A DNA stretch of 64,000 nucleotides from Shewanella benthica KT99 (GTDB taxonomy: Bacteria; Pseudomonadota; Gammaproteobacteria; Enterobacterales; Shewanellaceae): contig NZ_ABIC01000016.1 in NCBI RefSeq assembly GCF_000172075.1, positions 19,356-83,355 of the forward strand, written 5' to 3'. The notes beneath the pieces were generated by a model, which saw only the letters and a list, made by a program, of their open reading frames with translations, made no database searches and had not been told where the DNA came from. Of the stretch, positions 46,858 through 57,610 are shown piece by piece. Numbering within the stretch: position 1 is the stretch's first letter; the number at the start of each line of letters is the position of its first letter. Both the position numbers and the translations under genes were made by a program.

Positions 46858-48240
46858 TCAGTGACCTTTAGCGCGCTTGTTAGTTTCAGTTTGTGTGTAC
46901 TTCAAGTGTACTGGTTCGGAGATTTTTTTCGCCAGAATATAGCAGGCGATACCCATCAAGGTGTTAGTGATAGGCAGTGCCAGAAGCAGGCCTTTGACAC
47001 CACCTAGGTACGAGCCTAGTGCGGCCAGAGGCAGCAAAATTAGAAACAGGCGACACACATTGAGGATCAGAGAGCTCATGGGTCTGTGGTAGGCATTGAG
47101 TGATGTGGCCATCAAGATAACGATACCCAAGGGGCCATAGGCGGCAGGGATCATTAAGATATAGAAGGACAACCACTCTACGACTTGAGGGTCGCCACTG
47201 AATAACTGAGCAATCGGCTCGGCCAATAGCAGCAGTGGCAGGTAGAGCAAGGTCTGAAACAGCAGAATAAATTTGAGTGACATCAAGAGGGCATCACGGG
47301 CACGCTGCGTCTGACCCGCGCCTAAGTTTTGGGCAATAAAGGGCACCAGGCTGGATGACAACGCCATCACGACTATTAATAATACCGACTCGATACGGAT
47401 CCCGGCACCGAAGGCGGCGACTGCACCATGATCGATGCGGGCTAGCATGGCCATTATCACCGCATTGGCGAGAGGGTTGAGCAGGTTCATCAGGCTTGCG
47501 GGTTGAGCGATATGAGCCAGCTGTTTCCAGTTGCACTTGAGGCGCTCTATATTGAAGTCGGCAAACTCCACTAAATGACGCTTAAATATCAGCAGGTAGC
47601 TAGATAATGACAGGGCGACAAGCCAGGAGATCACCGTGGCGATAGCAGCCCCTTGGATCTCCAGCCGAGGAAAAGGTCCGATGCCGAAGATGAGCAGGGG
47701 ATCGAGAATAAGGTTAATCAGCGCCGCCAACATCATTATCTTGGCCGGTGAGCGGGTGTCACCCGTGGCGCGCAGCCCCTGGTTGCCAACCATTAGCAGC
47801 ACCAACAGAGGGGCCCCCAGATACCAGATAAACATGTAGTCATCTATCAGTGGCAAGCTGGAATCATTGGCACCAAGCAGGCTAAATAATGGATCTATGC
47901 ACAGGCTGCCCAGCATGGAGATTAGTGCGGTCAGCATAAAGGTCAGTAACAATGAGTCATGCAGAAACACCTTGGCATTAGTTGCCTGACCAGCGCCTAT
48001 GAGGCGGCCTAAGTTGGTGGAAACTCCGGCACCTATGCCTATGGCTATGCTGGATATGATCAGAGTCACAGGAAAGGTGAAGCTGATGGCTGCCAGAGAT
48101 TCGGTGCCTAACTGGCTGATAAAAAAGGTGTCGACTAGGCTGAACCCAAGAATGGTCAAGATACCAATCAGGTTTGGGAGGCTCATATTTAGCAGTACAC
48201 GACCGATTGGCTGGGTGAGCAGCCCGTGTCTGTCTTTCAT
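46858..48240 (-). CDS. MATE-family multidrug efflux transporter
   Basis: 460 residues with twelve hydrophobic helices and MATE hallmarks: PNLIGILTILGFSLVDTFFIS near TM1, 'LGTESLAAISFTFP', 'GNQGLRATGDTRSP' between TM4-TM5, and repeated 'GAGQTQRARDA' in the second half. It exports cationic drugs (norfloxacin, dyes) by Na+ or H+ antiport. It is cotranscribed with the qnr gene that immediately follows. The start at 48240 is supported by the MKDRHGLLTQPIGR opening. The exact drug range is unknown. Confidence 0.92.
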   Translation of the reverse strand: MKDRHGLLTQPIGRVLLNMSLPNLIGILTILGFSLVDTFFISQLGTESLAAISFTFPVTLIISSIAIGIGAGVSTNLGRLIGAGQATNAKVFLHDSLLLTFMLTALISMLGSLCIDPLFSLLGANDSSLPLIDDYMFIWYLGAPLLVLLMVGNQGLRATGDTRSPAKIMMLAALINLILDPLLIFGIGPFPRLEIQGAAIATVISWLVALSLSSYLLIFKRHLVEFADFNIERLKCNWKQLAHIAQPASLMNLLNPLANAVIMAMLARIDHGAVAAFGAGIRIESVLLIVVMALSSSLVPFIAQNLGAGQTQRARDALLMSLKFILLFQTLLYLPLLLLAEPIAQLFSGDPQVVEWLSFYILMIPAAYGPLGIVILMATSLNAYHRPMSSLILNVCRLFLILLPLAALGSYLGGVKGLLLALPITNTLMGIACYILAKKISEPVHLKYTQTETNKRAKGH

Positions 48241-48341
48241 GGAGAAGTCTTGCCTAGTCTACTGGGGGAGGCAATTCTATCAGGATTGGTGAGGCTTTTA
48301 TAAAAGCCGGATAAAAAAAATGAGATTATTTTTGTAAAGAC

Positions 48342-48369
48342 CTTGGTTCTCATCTAGATGGCCCCATAT
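48342..48369 (+). promoter_or_regulatory. Sigma-32 heat-shock promoter of groESL
   Basis: -35 CTTGGTT (48342-48348), a 13-base spacer, and -10 CCCCATAT (48362-48369), close to the consensus CTTGAAA-N13-CCCCATNT. It is ~100 bases before the groES start. Confidence 0.85.
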
Positions 48370-48466
48370 ATTCAACATCAAGCGACTTAATCAACATAAA
48401 GTTTTGCCGCAATATTTTTTATTTGCCCGCCTTAATGCTGGGCAAAATCATTAGGAGAGTCCATAG

Positions 48467-48757
48467 ATGAACATTCGTCCATTACATGACCGTGTCATAG
48501 TTAAGCGTTCTGAAGCTGAATCAAAATCTGCTGGCGGCATCGTACTTACAGGCAGCGCTGCCGAGGAATCGACTCGCGGTGAAGTACTCGCAGTAGGCAA
48601 TGGTCGAATTCTTGAGAATGGTTCAGTTCAGCCACTCGACGTAAAAGTGGGTGATATAGTGATCTTCAACGAAGGTTATGGCGTGAAGAAAGAGAAGATA
48701 GATGGTGAAGAGGTCTTGATCCTTTCTGAATCTGATCTAATGGCTGTTGTGAGCTAA
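48467..48757 (+). CDS. groES: Co-chaperonin GroES
   Basis: 96 residues, full length: [20 protein letters not shown], the mobile loop GGIVLTGSA, '[11 protein letters not shown]'-like [17 protein letters not shown] and terminal ESDLMAVV. It caps GroEL for folding. AGGAGAG precedes the ATG, with the sigma-32 promoter upstream. It is cotranscribed with groEL 64 bases downstream. Confidence 0.97.
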   Translation: MNIRPLHDRVIVKRSEAESKSAGGIVLTGSAAEESTRGEVLAVGNGRILENGSVQPLDVKVGDIVIFNEGYGVKKEKIDGEEVLILSESDLMAVVS

Positions 48758-48809
48758 GCAGCTGTTAAGTACTCATTGATTTTCAACATCTCATTCAAAT
48801 AAATTTTAA

Positions 48810-50456
<1,647 letters not shown>

Positions 50457-50470
50457 TTTTGCTTTTTTGG

Positions 50471-50698
50471 CTGGTCTAAATCGGTGATAGCTGCGTTCCT
50501 TTACTGCTCGTTTAAGAAAAACTAAACGTCGCGGTAAAGCGCCTTGCTTTAACACGATTTATCCTGCGAAAAACCCTTTGCTGGTTTAAATCGATTCTTA
50601 CTGTGTTGCCTTATCGCTCGCGTAAGAAAGACTACGCGTCGCTCAAGGCGCCTTGTCATAATCAATTTATCCTGCGCAAAAATTAGCAAAAACATTTG
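50471..50698. repeat. Two tandem hairpin repeats (~110-118 bp) after groEL
   Basis: Each unit starts CTGGT(C/T)TAAATCG and ends ATTTATCCTGCG, pairing TAAATCG with CGATTTA. Inside is a stem-loop that has changed compensatorily: CGTTTA...TAAACG in unit 1 and CGCGTA...TACGCG in unit 2, with the loop AGAAA(A/G)AC conserved. A third unit begins at 50699 (CTGGTCTAAAGCC). The pattern argues for a maintained RNA or DNA hairpin. Confidence 0.75.
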
Positions 50699-50750
50699 CT
50701 GGTCTAAAGCCTAAAAGCTTAAAACCAAACTTCTTGAAAAAGAGTAATGA

Positions 50751-50784
50751 AAGCCTCGATACTTAACAGTGTCGGGGCTTTTTT
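50751..50784 (+). terminator. Rho-independent terminator downstream of groEL
   Basis: AAGCCTCGATAC, loop TTAACA, GTGTCGGGGCTT and T run, located after the hairpin repeats. Confidence 0.85.
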
Positions 50785-50883
50785 GTGTCTGGAACATTTA
50801 TGCCATATCCCATGGACGGGGAGATATGGTATTTGCACATGGATGGTCTTGGAGGGGATTTGTGTCTGGAAGATAACCCTAGC

Positions 50884-50973
50884 GTCATTCCGTCAATCTA
50901 AACCGTCATTCCGGTGATGCTTTTAGCCGGAATCCATTCTGTCATCCCGGTGTTCTTTTAGGCCGGGATCCAC
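50884..50973. repeat. Cluster of three REP-like GTCATTCC palindromes
   Basis: GTCATTCCG at 50884, GTCATTCCGGTGATGC...GCCGGAATCCA at 50905-50936, and GTCATCCCGG...GGCCGGGATCCA at 50941-50973. It is the same family as 1755 and 6367. Shewanella genomes carry many such extragenic palindromes. Confidence 0.65.
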
Positions 50974-51108
50974 CGCTTTGCTCTTAGCTTTGTTCTTAGC
51001 TTGTAAGCTAACCAAGCAGCGCTTGATAAAGGTCGCAGGGTTCCACTTCCTTCTCATAATAGGGAGTAGAGAGTAGGGCAAGGAGGACTGCTTTGGGATG
51101 TGAATCCA

Positions 51109-51170
51109 TTTACAAGGCCAGTTCGCTGTCCCTAGATCTCGTTCATGAGCTAGGGCTCTGCCACATTCTC
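51109..51170. repeat. Copy of a dispersed intergenic repeat also near 6571
   Basis: GGCCAGTTCGCTGTCC...TCTCGTTCATGAGCTAGGGCTCTGCCA matches AGCCAGTTCAGCTTCC...TCTCGTTCATAGGCACATGGCTATGCCA at 6581-6640 at most positions. The order relative to REP-like palindromes is the same at both sites. Confidence 0.5.
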
Positions 51171-51302
51171 AGTCGTAGCCTCAATTAGCTCCCCTCTCTT
51201 ACCATCAACATATTTGTCGAGTTATCGAGTTGTCAACCGTTATTTTACTGGTCCGATGAGTGTGATATAATTAGTCTTATTAAAGGTAACTGAGATGATT
51301 GT

Positions 51303-51509
51303 ATGGTTAAACCAACTTGGGGCAAAAAAGCTTCTGCTCATGTTAAGCAGGGGGAATTAGTTATAGATAGTATTGGTAACTTATGCTTATTAATTCAAAA
51401 ACTAATTTTTGCACTAAAGAAGCTTTGGTTTAGTCTTGGTGGTCTTTCTGCAATCTATTTTCTCGATAGTAAAGTTGATTGGAGTATAATTTCAGGACTC
51501 ATTAAGTAG
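51303..51509 (+). CDS. Small membrane-associated protein, unknown
   Basis: 68 residues from ATG 51303. Basic N-terminus (MVKPTWGKKASAHVKQGELV), then hydrophobic helices at about 22-34 and 41-54. A TGATATAAT -10-like box lies ~35 bases upstream. The Shine-Dalgarno is weak (TGAG). No family was recognised; it may be a chance ORF. Confidence 0.45.
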   Translation: MVKPTWGKKASAHVKQGELVIDSIGNLCLLIQKLIFALKKLWFSLGGLSAIYFLDSKVDWSIISGLIK

Positions 51510-51515
51510 TCTAAA

Positions 51516-51549
51516 AGTGGGGATTTGTCAGGATCAGAGTAAACTTTAC
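51516..51549. repeat. Shared GTCAGAGTAAACTT repeat segment
   Basis: AGTGGGGATTTGTCAGGATC then AGAGTAAACTTTA is nearly identical to 57559-57592, and a short core (GTCAGAGTAAACTT) recurs at 55621. These may be ends of a dispersed element; the transposase is not present at any of the three. Confidence 0.55.
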
Positions 51550-51910
51550 CTTGTGTCTAAATTGATTAACGGGCACCCACATTATTTTACTATCTCTTGC
51601 ATCACCCTTGTCAAAATAGAAGTGTGTGGAGCTAGGTGATAGACCATGCGAGATTCACGCTTATTTGAAAAGTTTATGCAGCAGAAATTTGTCAATATCA
51701 CACAAATTCAAATTAAATTGCTGTCAATTTAATTGTGCGCAACTATAATGAGGGTTAATAGAATAAACATATTCAATGGCGCTGTAGGTGTCGCCGCCAT
51801 GAGCTTATGGGGCAAGAGTACCAGATACCACCGGCAACTCTGTGAATGCCTGTAGCGAAAACACGATTTAAATTTGGCTCGTTTTATAAGCTTTAATAAT
51901 AAGGAACACC
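51550..51910. other. Intergenic spacer, nothing recognised
   Basis: Roughly 360 AT-rich bases upstream of the c-heme protein gene. A 28-codon ORF at about 51643 has no support. AATAAGGAAC provides the ribosome-binding site for the next gene. Confidence 0.4.
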
Positions 51911-52546
51911 ATGAAAATAGTATTAACTACTGGTCAATGGGCGATGATTTTGTTCATTACACTGATCAGCAGTACAGCGAGTTATGCGGCAACGCCTGAA
52001 GCTGCATCCGCCGTTATGACTATCGACGAAGAGAGTTTTAGCTGCATACGAGAAATGACGCCTGTGCGCCATTTTTACGTAGACAATCTGCTGGGAGATA
52101 TTGAAGGGACTCTGGCCGCAGCAAATTCTCCTGAGGGGGCTGTGTATCCGACCGGATCTGTGGTGCAACTGGTACCTACGGAAGTGATGGTCAAGCGCGA
52201 GCCTGGCACTTTTATGGCAAGCGGTGACTGGGAGTTTTTTGAATTGGAAGTTAATGAAAGTGGTTCTACAATTGTAAAACGTGGTTTCGTTGATGTGGTG
52301 AATCGTTTCGGTGGCAACTGCTTCGCTTGTCATGCGCCCGCTAAAGAGAAATGGGACTTTATTTGTGAGTCAGGACACGGCTGCGAACCTATCCCAATTA
52401 ATCATAAAATGACCGGAGCATTACAACGCTCAGACCCGCGTTGTGGCCCTGCGGTATTGGAGTCTGGTGATACTATGGCGCTAATAAAACTTAAGGCTAT
52501 GGTCGGTATTGGCCTGACCAAAAAGTGGCTGGAAGATTTGTTTTAA
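51911..52546 (+). CDS. Exported single-heme c-type protein, P460-like
   Basis: 211 residues with a signal peptide (MKIVLTTGQWAMILFITL to TASYAA). One heme-c motif CFACH (in GGNCFACHAPAKEKW) is near residue 138. The preceding part, 'AVYPTGSVVQLVPTEVMVKREPG' and 'GDWEFFELEVNESG', resembles cytochrome P460 family proteins. Four further cysteines (for example ESGHGCEP) may form disulfides. It is periplasmic; electron partners are unknown. AAGGAAC precedes the ATG. It is flanked by an IS remnant, so acquisition is possible. Confidence 0.75.
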   Translation: MKIVLTTGQWAMILFITLISSTASYAATPEAASAVMTIDEESFSCIREMTPVRHFYVDNLLGDIEGTLAAANSPEGAVYPTGSVVQLVPTEVMVKREPGTFMASGDWEFFELEVNESGSTIVKRGFVDVVNRFGGNCFACHAPAKEKWDFICESGHGCEPIPINHKMTGALQRSDPRCGPAVLESGDTMALIKLKAMVGIGLTKKWLEDLF

Positions 52547-52680
52547 GCTACTCAAGCAAGCAACTTATTATTCTCTTTTCTTGGTTATCAAAAACTCAAA
52601 TATTGTCTCAATAAGCCAAAATTAATCAGAATTTGGTGATCAGATCTATCGCCAAACAAAAATAACCACGGATAAATGCC

Positions 52681-53883
52681 ATGAATGCGAAACAAGTTTT
52701 ATCAAAATGTTTATCGATTGTCACGCCCTCAATGCACTGCGATTAAGCCTCTTTGCTGCCATTGAAAGCTCAATGAATGGCTCTTCTCTTTCCATTACAG
52801 GACTTGGCCGCAATATTGATAATATAGCCAAAGAAAAGCATAAGATCAAACGTGTAGATAGGCTTTGTAGCAACGTGAATATTCATCGAAAAATCGAGTT
52901 TGTCTATGCCCGTATGGTCTACTTGTTAGTCGGTAAAATGAAACAGCCAATTATCCATATAGATTGGTCTGATTTAGACGAACGTAAGCAGAATTTCCTC
53001 ATTCGAGCCACCCTTGCTGCTCAAGGTCGCTCCTTAATGCTTTATGAGGAGATCCATCCTTTAAACCGTAAGGAAAAGCCCAAAACATACCTGTTATTTA
53101 TGACAAAGCTAAAAGCCATGCTACCCAATGACTGCAAGCCCATCATCGTAACCGATGCTGGTTTTCGTATTCCTTGGTTTAAGCAGATTTTATCCCTTGA
53201 ATGGGATTATGTTGGCCGTGTCAGAAATCGTACTCACTGTAAGAAAGTAGCAGAAAACGAGTGTGCTCCAATTAAAAAGCTATATGGTCTATCGAGTTCA
53301 CGCGCCAAGACCCTGGGCGCTTTTCACTTGGGTGAAAAGGTAAGCTTTAAGACTCGTTTAGTCATTTTTAGTCATTTTCAAACGCAAGCCCAAAGGGCGT
53401 AAAGATAAAAATGCCATGGGTGACGGTGCTAGAAACAGCAAAAGCTCTCGTGCTAGCGCAGAACGAGAAAAAGAAAAAGAGCCATGGTTACTGGCGACAT
53501 CATTATGTGAGTCTACCGACACCGCTAAGAGAGCCGTTAAAATTTATGCGACAAGAATGCAGATAGAAGAGAGCTTTAGGGATGTTAAAACTGGTCTAAA
53601 GATGAATGATAGTGGTACTCGAATTGCAGTAAGGCTTAGCGTATTGCTACTCATCGCCAGCCTATCTCAGTTCATGCTGTATTTGCTAGGTTTAGCAGTA
53701 AAGGCTGCCGATAAGCACTGGCAATATCAAGCTAATTCAATAAAGTACCGTAACGTACTCTTAAACCAATTTATAGGCTTAAGGGCATACAAGGATAGGA
53801 AGTTGAAGCTGCTGAAGTTCCACTGGCGAGCTGGAATTAAGTTGCTGCAAAATTTGGTTAGGGATCCACAGGCATGCTATTAA
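52681..53883 (+). mobile_element. IS4-family transposase, frameshifted
   Basis: The frame from ATG 52681 (MNAKQVLSKCLSIVTPSM) shifts within ~60 bases into the main ORF, which has IEFVYARMVYLLVGK, 'PIIHIDWSDLD' (first D), 'PIIVTDAGFRIPW' (second D) and WDYVGRVRNR. A 10-base near tandem duplication (GTCATTTTTAGTCATTTT near 53361) breaks the frame a second time. The C-terminal ORF from ~53386 carries KPKGRKDKNAMG and the catalytic 'YATRMQIEESFRDVK' (YREK-like). It is inactive. Terminal repeats were not resolved. Confidence 0.88.
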
Positions 53884-54006
53884 ATTTGCGGGGATCCCTC
53901 AGCCCATTATTCGCAATTATTTCCAATTATTCCAAACCTGACCACATTTACTTCATAAATAATGAATTATTATGATGGTGGGTAAACATAGGGATGGAGA
54001 GGAACC

Positions 54007-55614
54007 ATGCGCCAGTTGATTAGAAATGCCACCGTAATCGATGGAAGTGGTGGGGCAGCTTTTAAAGGCGATGTCCTCATTGATAACCAGATGATTACCG
54101 ATGTTGCACCGCTCATCACAACCGCTGCTGATATGGTGATTGATGCGGATGGCGCATATGTTACCCCGGGGTTTATTGATGTCCATAGCCATGCCGATCT
54201 GGCGACATTTTTACCACAAGGTTTTAAGCCTAAAGTACTACAAGGTATCACCACTGAACTTGTCGGTCTCTGTGGCCTTGGTGTCGCTCCGCTGCCGAAG
54301 GCGCTTCAGGATGAGGTCAGAGAGCGGCTGATCATAGGTAATCCAGCAGTCGACTGGAACTGGGATGATTTCACCAGCTATGGCTTAGCTCTTAAACAAC
54401 GAGGGCTGGAGGTCAATCTATCCTCCTTCGTTCCTCATGGCTTATTGCGTTATCAGATCTGTGGTAACAGCTGTTTGGCGATGGATAAAAATCAGCGCAG
54501 GACGCTGGCTCAGTTGGCTGATGAAGCGTTGGGATCTGGTGCTCGTGGTATCAGTTTGGGGCTGATCTACCATCCGGCGTTATTTAGTGATCAGCGTGAG
54601 CTGCTAACTTTGGCCCAGGTTGCCGCCGCACACCATAAGCCATTGGTTGTGCATATGCGCAGTGAAAGCGATGAGATTCTCGAGGCTTTGCAGGAAATGA
54701 TCACCTTGGCGCAGCAAGCTGGATGCCAACTGCATATTTCTCACCTAAAACTTATCGGCCGCCGCAATGCCTCTAAATTAACCTCGTTACTGGCGCTGAT
54801 TGATCGCCATGAACTCACGTTTGATCAGTATCCGTATCATTATGGCAGTACGACACTGCTTTCTATCTTGCCTCCCAGCCTTATTCGCACATACGCACCG
54901 GATGCCCTCATGATCGCATTGAAAGCGCCGGCCGTCAGACAGGAGGTCCGGAGTTGGTTTGCCGAACGGATTTTACCTCAGGCCGGTGAGCCGTGGGATA
55001 ACCTGCCGGCGCTATTGGGCTGGGAGAATATCTTGATTTGTGAAGTTGAAAGTCAGGCGGCCCAGCAGTGGCTGGGATGTTCTATTGCCGAGTGCGCACG
55101 AAAGGCTGACCTGCACCCGGTTGATTTTGCTCTTGATCTTCTTATCAGTGAGCGCGGTAACGTACGTATGATTGATTACTTTATGGATGAGGAGCTGGTA
55201 GAACGCATTTTTCAGCACCCGCGAGGCATGGTTGGTACAGATACAATATTCGGCGGTCGGCTTCACCCTAGGGTCTGTGGTTCATTTCCGCGGATTATTC
55301 ACCAGTTTGTTTCACAGCGTCAGTTACTGCCGCTTGAGAAGGCCATTCATAAAATGACGGCCTTGAGCGCTGATACCTTTTCGCTCCACAATCGAGGTAG
55401 GTTAGCGCCGGGCTACTATGCCGATATTAGCTTGTTTGATGCCAATTTCTGTGACAATTCGACGATAGTTCTACCTGAGGTCTATGCAACTGGCTTACGT
55501 GATTTATGGGTGAACGGCAGGCGAAAAGTGGCACACGGCGATTATCTGGAAACTCGTTCCGGTCAACTATTACTTGCCAGTAGTGGTGCCTCACGGAATA
55601 AATGGAGTCACTAA
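54007..55614 (+). CDS. N-acyl-D-amino-acid deacylase-type amidohydrolase
   Basis: 535 residues. The metal-binding motif FIDVHSHADL (HxH), 'VVHMRSESDEILEAL', 'QLHISHLKLIGR' and 'GTDTIFGGRLHPRVCGSFPR' are characteristic of the D-aminoacylase family. It hydrolyses N-acyl-D-amino acids to D-amino acids. GGAGAGGAACC gives a strong ribosome-binding site. It is intact, just downstream of the IS4-type remnant, so horizontal acquisition is possible. The specific substrate is unknown. Confidence 0.9.
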   Translation: MRQLIRNATVIDGSGGAAFKGDVLIDNQMITDVAPLITTAADMVIDADGAYVTPGFIDVHSHADLATFLPQGFKPKVLQGITTELVGLCGLGVAPLPKALQDEVRERLIIGNPAVDWNWDDFTSYGLALKQRGLEVNLSSFVPHGLLRYQICGNSCLAMDKNQRRTLAQLADEALGSGARGISLGLIYHPALFSDQRELLTLAQVAAAHHKPLVVHMRSESDEILEALQEMITLAQQAGCQLHISHLKLIGRRNASKLTSLLALIDRHELTFDQYPYHYGSTTLLSILPPSLIRTYAPDALMIALKAPAVRQEVRSWFAERILPQAGEPWDNLPALLGWENILICEVESQAAQQWLGCSIAECARKADLHPVDFALDLLISERGNVRMIDYFMDEELVERIFQHPRGMVGTDTIFGGRLHPRVCGSFPRIIHQFVSQRQLLPLEKAIHKMTALSADTFSLHNRGRLAPGYYADISLFDANFCDNSTIVLPEVYATGLRDLWVNGRRKVAHGDYLETRSGQLLLASSGASRNKWSH

Positions 55615-55696
55615 ATGGGAGTCAGAGTAAACTTGATAGGCGGGGCCTGTGACCCCGCATATCCATAGTGAATTAACTATGGTTGTTTATGGTGTT

Positions 55697-55969
55697 TTAC
55701 TGATCGGTAAATGCCGCTTCAATCTTTTCTAATTCTTGCTGTTCTTTGGTCTTAAGTTCTTGCTGCGTTTTTAGTTTGGCTTCATCTAAAAGTGCTGCTT
55801 GTCTTTCCTTAAGGCTGTGCTTCTCTGATTTAGTCAGAAACTTAAAGGCTTTCTTATTGGCTAGTGCGTAGGCAACGACATCTTCGCCCTTTACCCTGCG
55901 CTCATCCACTCGTTGTGCAAAACGTTCATTGTCTCGGGCTTTGCGTTCTTCGGCATTTAACTTGCTCAT
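55697..55969 (-). CDS. Charged helical protein of unknown function
   Basis: 90 residues from ATG 55969 (GAGGA eight bases upstream; the earlier in-frame ATG lacks one). It is almost entirely helix-forming and rich in K, E, R and Q: MSKLNAEERKARDNERFAQR, then 'YALANKKAFKFLTKSEKHSLKE' and a QQELEK tail, suggesting a coiled coil. No named family was recognised. Confidence 0.7.
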   Translation of the reverse strand: MSKLNAEERKARDNERFAQRVDERRVKGEDVVAYALANKKAFKFLTKSEKHSLKERQAALLDEAKLKTQQELKTKEQQELEKIEAAFTDQ

Positions 55970-56160
55970 ATTTTGTATCCTCATTAGTTAATCACGGTAG
56001 GTTTCACTACGCTCAGTCAAACAAATGAGATCTGTTGCACATTCATAAAGCTGATAGGGGATTTTAGCATAAGATGCGTTTCAAACCCTATGCTATCTAG
56101 CTTTAGCCTGCCTTTTCCATTGCCTTGGTACACTGGTTCCTCTTATTCAGTTTGCTTACT

Positions 56161-56674
56161 TTACTCCACCCAATTGAATTCTTGTTTTAGAACCTCATAG
56201 CGGCCATTTTCCCGGAGTATGATTAACCCCTTGTTAAAGGCGTCAATTATGTCCTGAGCATTTGGTATGTGTTTGGGTACAATCACATGAAGCGAGATTT
56301 CTGTAACAACAAATTCAGAGCGTTGCACCTCTTCTGGCGATATCCCAGCCTTTAAAAGTGCTTTTATGGCATCGTTAGGGGCCGCACTGACGAAATCAAC
56401 CCGCTTTTTCGGCAGCATTCTGAAGCAATGCTGCATGGTACTGTCCTCGCTGTGCGAGCGTATAGCCTCTTTTCCATGGAAGCCATTCGATTTCTTTAAC
56501 AAAATACCCAGATTTTTCGAAGGCGTTGAGCACCAGTGTGGTCGCCATGCCGCCTTGGGCAAGTTTACGGTCTGTAAAAGGCGGGTAATCGTCACCCGTT
56601 GTCAGAGATAGCGTGAATGTATCGGCTTTTACAGGGTCGATAAACACCGCAAGGATCATCACCATTAATGGCAA
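56161..56674 (-). pseudogene. Extracellular solute-binding protein (family 3), broken
   Basis: The N-terminal frame (from 56674) begins with a signal (MPLMVMILAVFIDPVKADTF) and TTGDDYPPFTDRKL... to GYTLAQRGQYHAAL, then shifts. The other frame carries RVDFVSAAPNDAIKALLK to the C-terminus FNWVE. About 80-100 codons between them, normally holding the hinge and ligand region, are missing. Present coding is ~165 codons against the usual ~260. It is related in type to the intact gene at 60023. Confidence 0.85.
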
Positions 56675-56814
56675 GAAATATCAGATTTGTAACAAGTAGG
56701 GGCTGAGTAAATCAACACCGACTTTCTACATTTCAAGCGACTCGGCTATAGCTACCAAAGTCATCCCACTAGAGTCGGCGCTTTGCTTGTGCAAAGCGCC
56801 GTGCAGATGCGCGC

Positions 56815-57480
56815 TTAGCCTCGATTGATCGTAATATCTGACACATAACCATGATCTGCGTTGACCAGAGCCTGTTTTAACATGATGGCGACTTCTTGGG
56901 CGGTCATAAAACCCGAAGTATCGAGCTCCTTGCCACTGGTTTTCCAGAAATCTGTGGCCATGCCTCCCGGGTAGACGGCGATCAACTTCATCGGGCTGCC
57001 TTTGAGTTCCAGGCGCAGGGACTCGACCAGTCCCCGTATCGCCCATTTCACCGCGCAATAGGTGGACTCGCCGGCTTTGGCGACCTGAGCCGCCGTCGAC
57101 ATCACTACGACGACATTGATCTTGTTATTGCGATAGCGCTTCACTAGCTCCCGTAGTAACAAGATCGTCGCCGTCAGGTTGTTATGGATCAGTTTCTCGA
57201 TCGAGTCAGGCTGCTGCTGTTCGATGGCACCGAAATAACCACTGCCGGCGCAATGGATCACGGTATCTGGGGCCTGTGACAGTGAGTCTAGCAGCGCCGA
57301 TATTTCCCGGGGCTGGCACAGGTCGGCGGCGATGGCGTTGACTTCACCGGAAATGGTGCTCACCACTCGGGCAAGTCGTTGCTCATTGCGGCCGGTGAGT
57401 AACAGTGACTGCCCCTCGGTGCCATATATATTTGCCAGCGCGGCCCCTAAGCCACTGCTGGCGCCAGTAATTAAAATCAT
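56815..57480 (-). CDS. Short-chain dehydrogenase/reductase
   Basis: 221 residues from ATG 57480 (AAGGA upstream; the longer frame adds 23 unrelated residues). Rossmann motif MILITGASSGLGAALA, NNLT in 'LIHNNLTATI', catalytic Ser in VVVMSTAAQVA and YxxxK in STYCAVKWAIRG. It probably uses NAD(P)H; substrate unknown. Length is slightly short but typical for classical SDRs. Confidence 0.9.
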   Translation of the reverse strand: MILITGASSGLGAALANIYGTEGQSLLLTGRNEQRLARVVSTISGEVNAIAADLCQPREISALLDSLSQAPDTVIHCAGSGYFGAIEQQQPDSIEKLIHNNLTATILLLRELVKRYRNNKINVVVVMSTAAQVAKAGESTYCAVKWAIRGLVESLRLELKGSPMKLIAVYPGGMATDFWKTSGKELDTSGFMTAQEVAIMLKQALVNADHGYVSDITINRG

Positions 57481-57558
57481 AATATTCCTTAAGGTCAAAA
57501 AAGACTGCGTCAGTCTCAAAATATGCATGATATTGGCATCTGAGTGCAATAGATAACA

Positions 57559-57592
57559 AGTGGGGATTGGTCAGGGTCAGAGTAAACTTTTC
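57559..57592. repeat. Second copy of the 51516 repeat
   Basis: AGTGGGGATTGGTCAGGGTC and AGAGTAAACTTTT match 51516-51549 with few changes. Confidence 0.55.
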
Positions 57593-57610
57593 CTCAGACC
57601 CATTTTGTCA

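Noticed and set aside
53953..54254. Minus-strand ORFs of 79 and 94 residues
   Set aside because: Shadows of the amidohydrolase gene start.
56726..57058. 110-residue minus-strand ORF
   Set aside because: Overlaps the SDR gene in another frame and has no family match.
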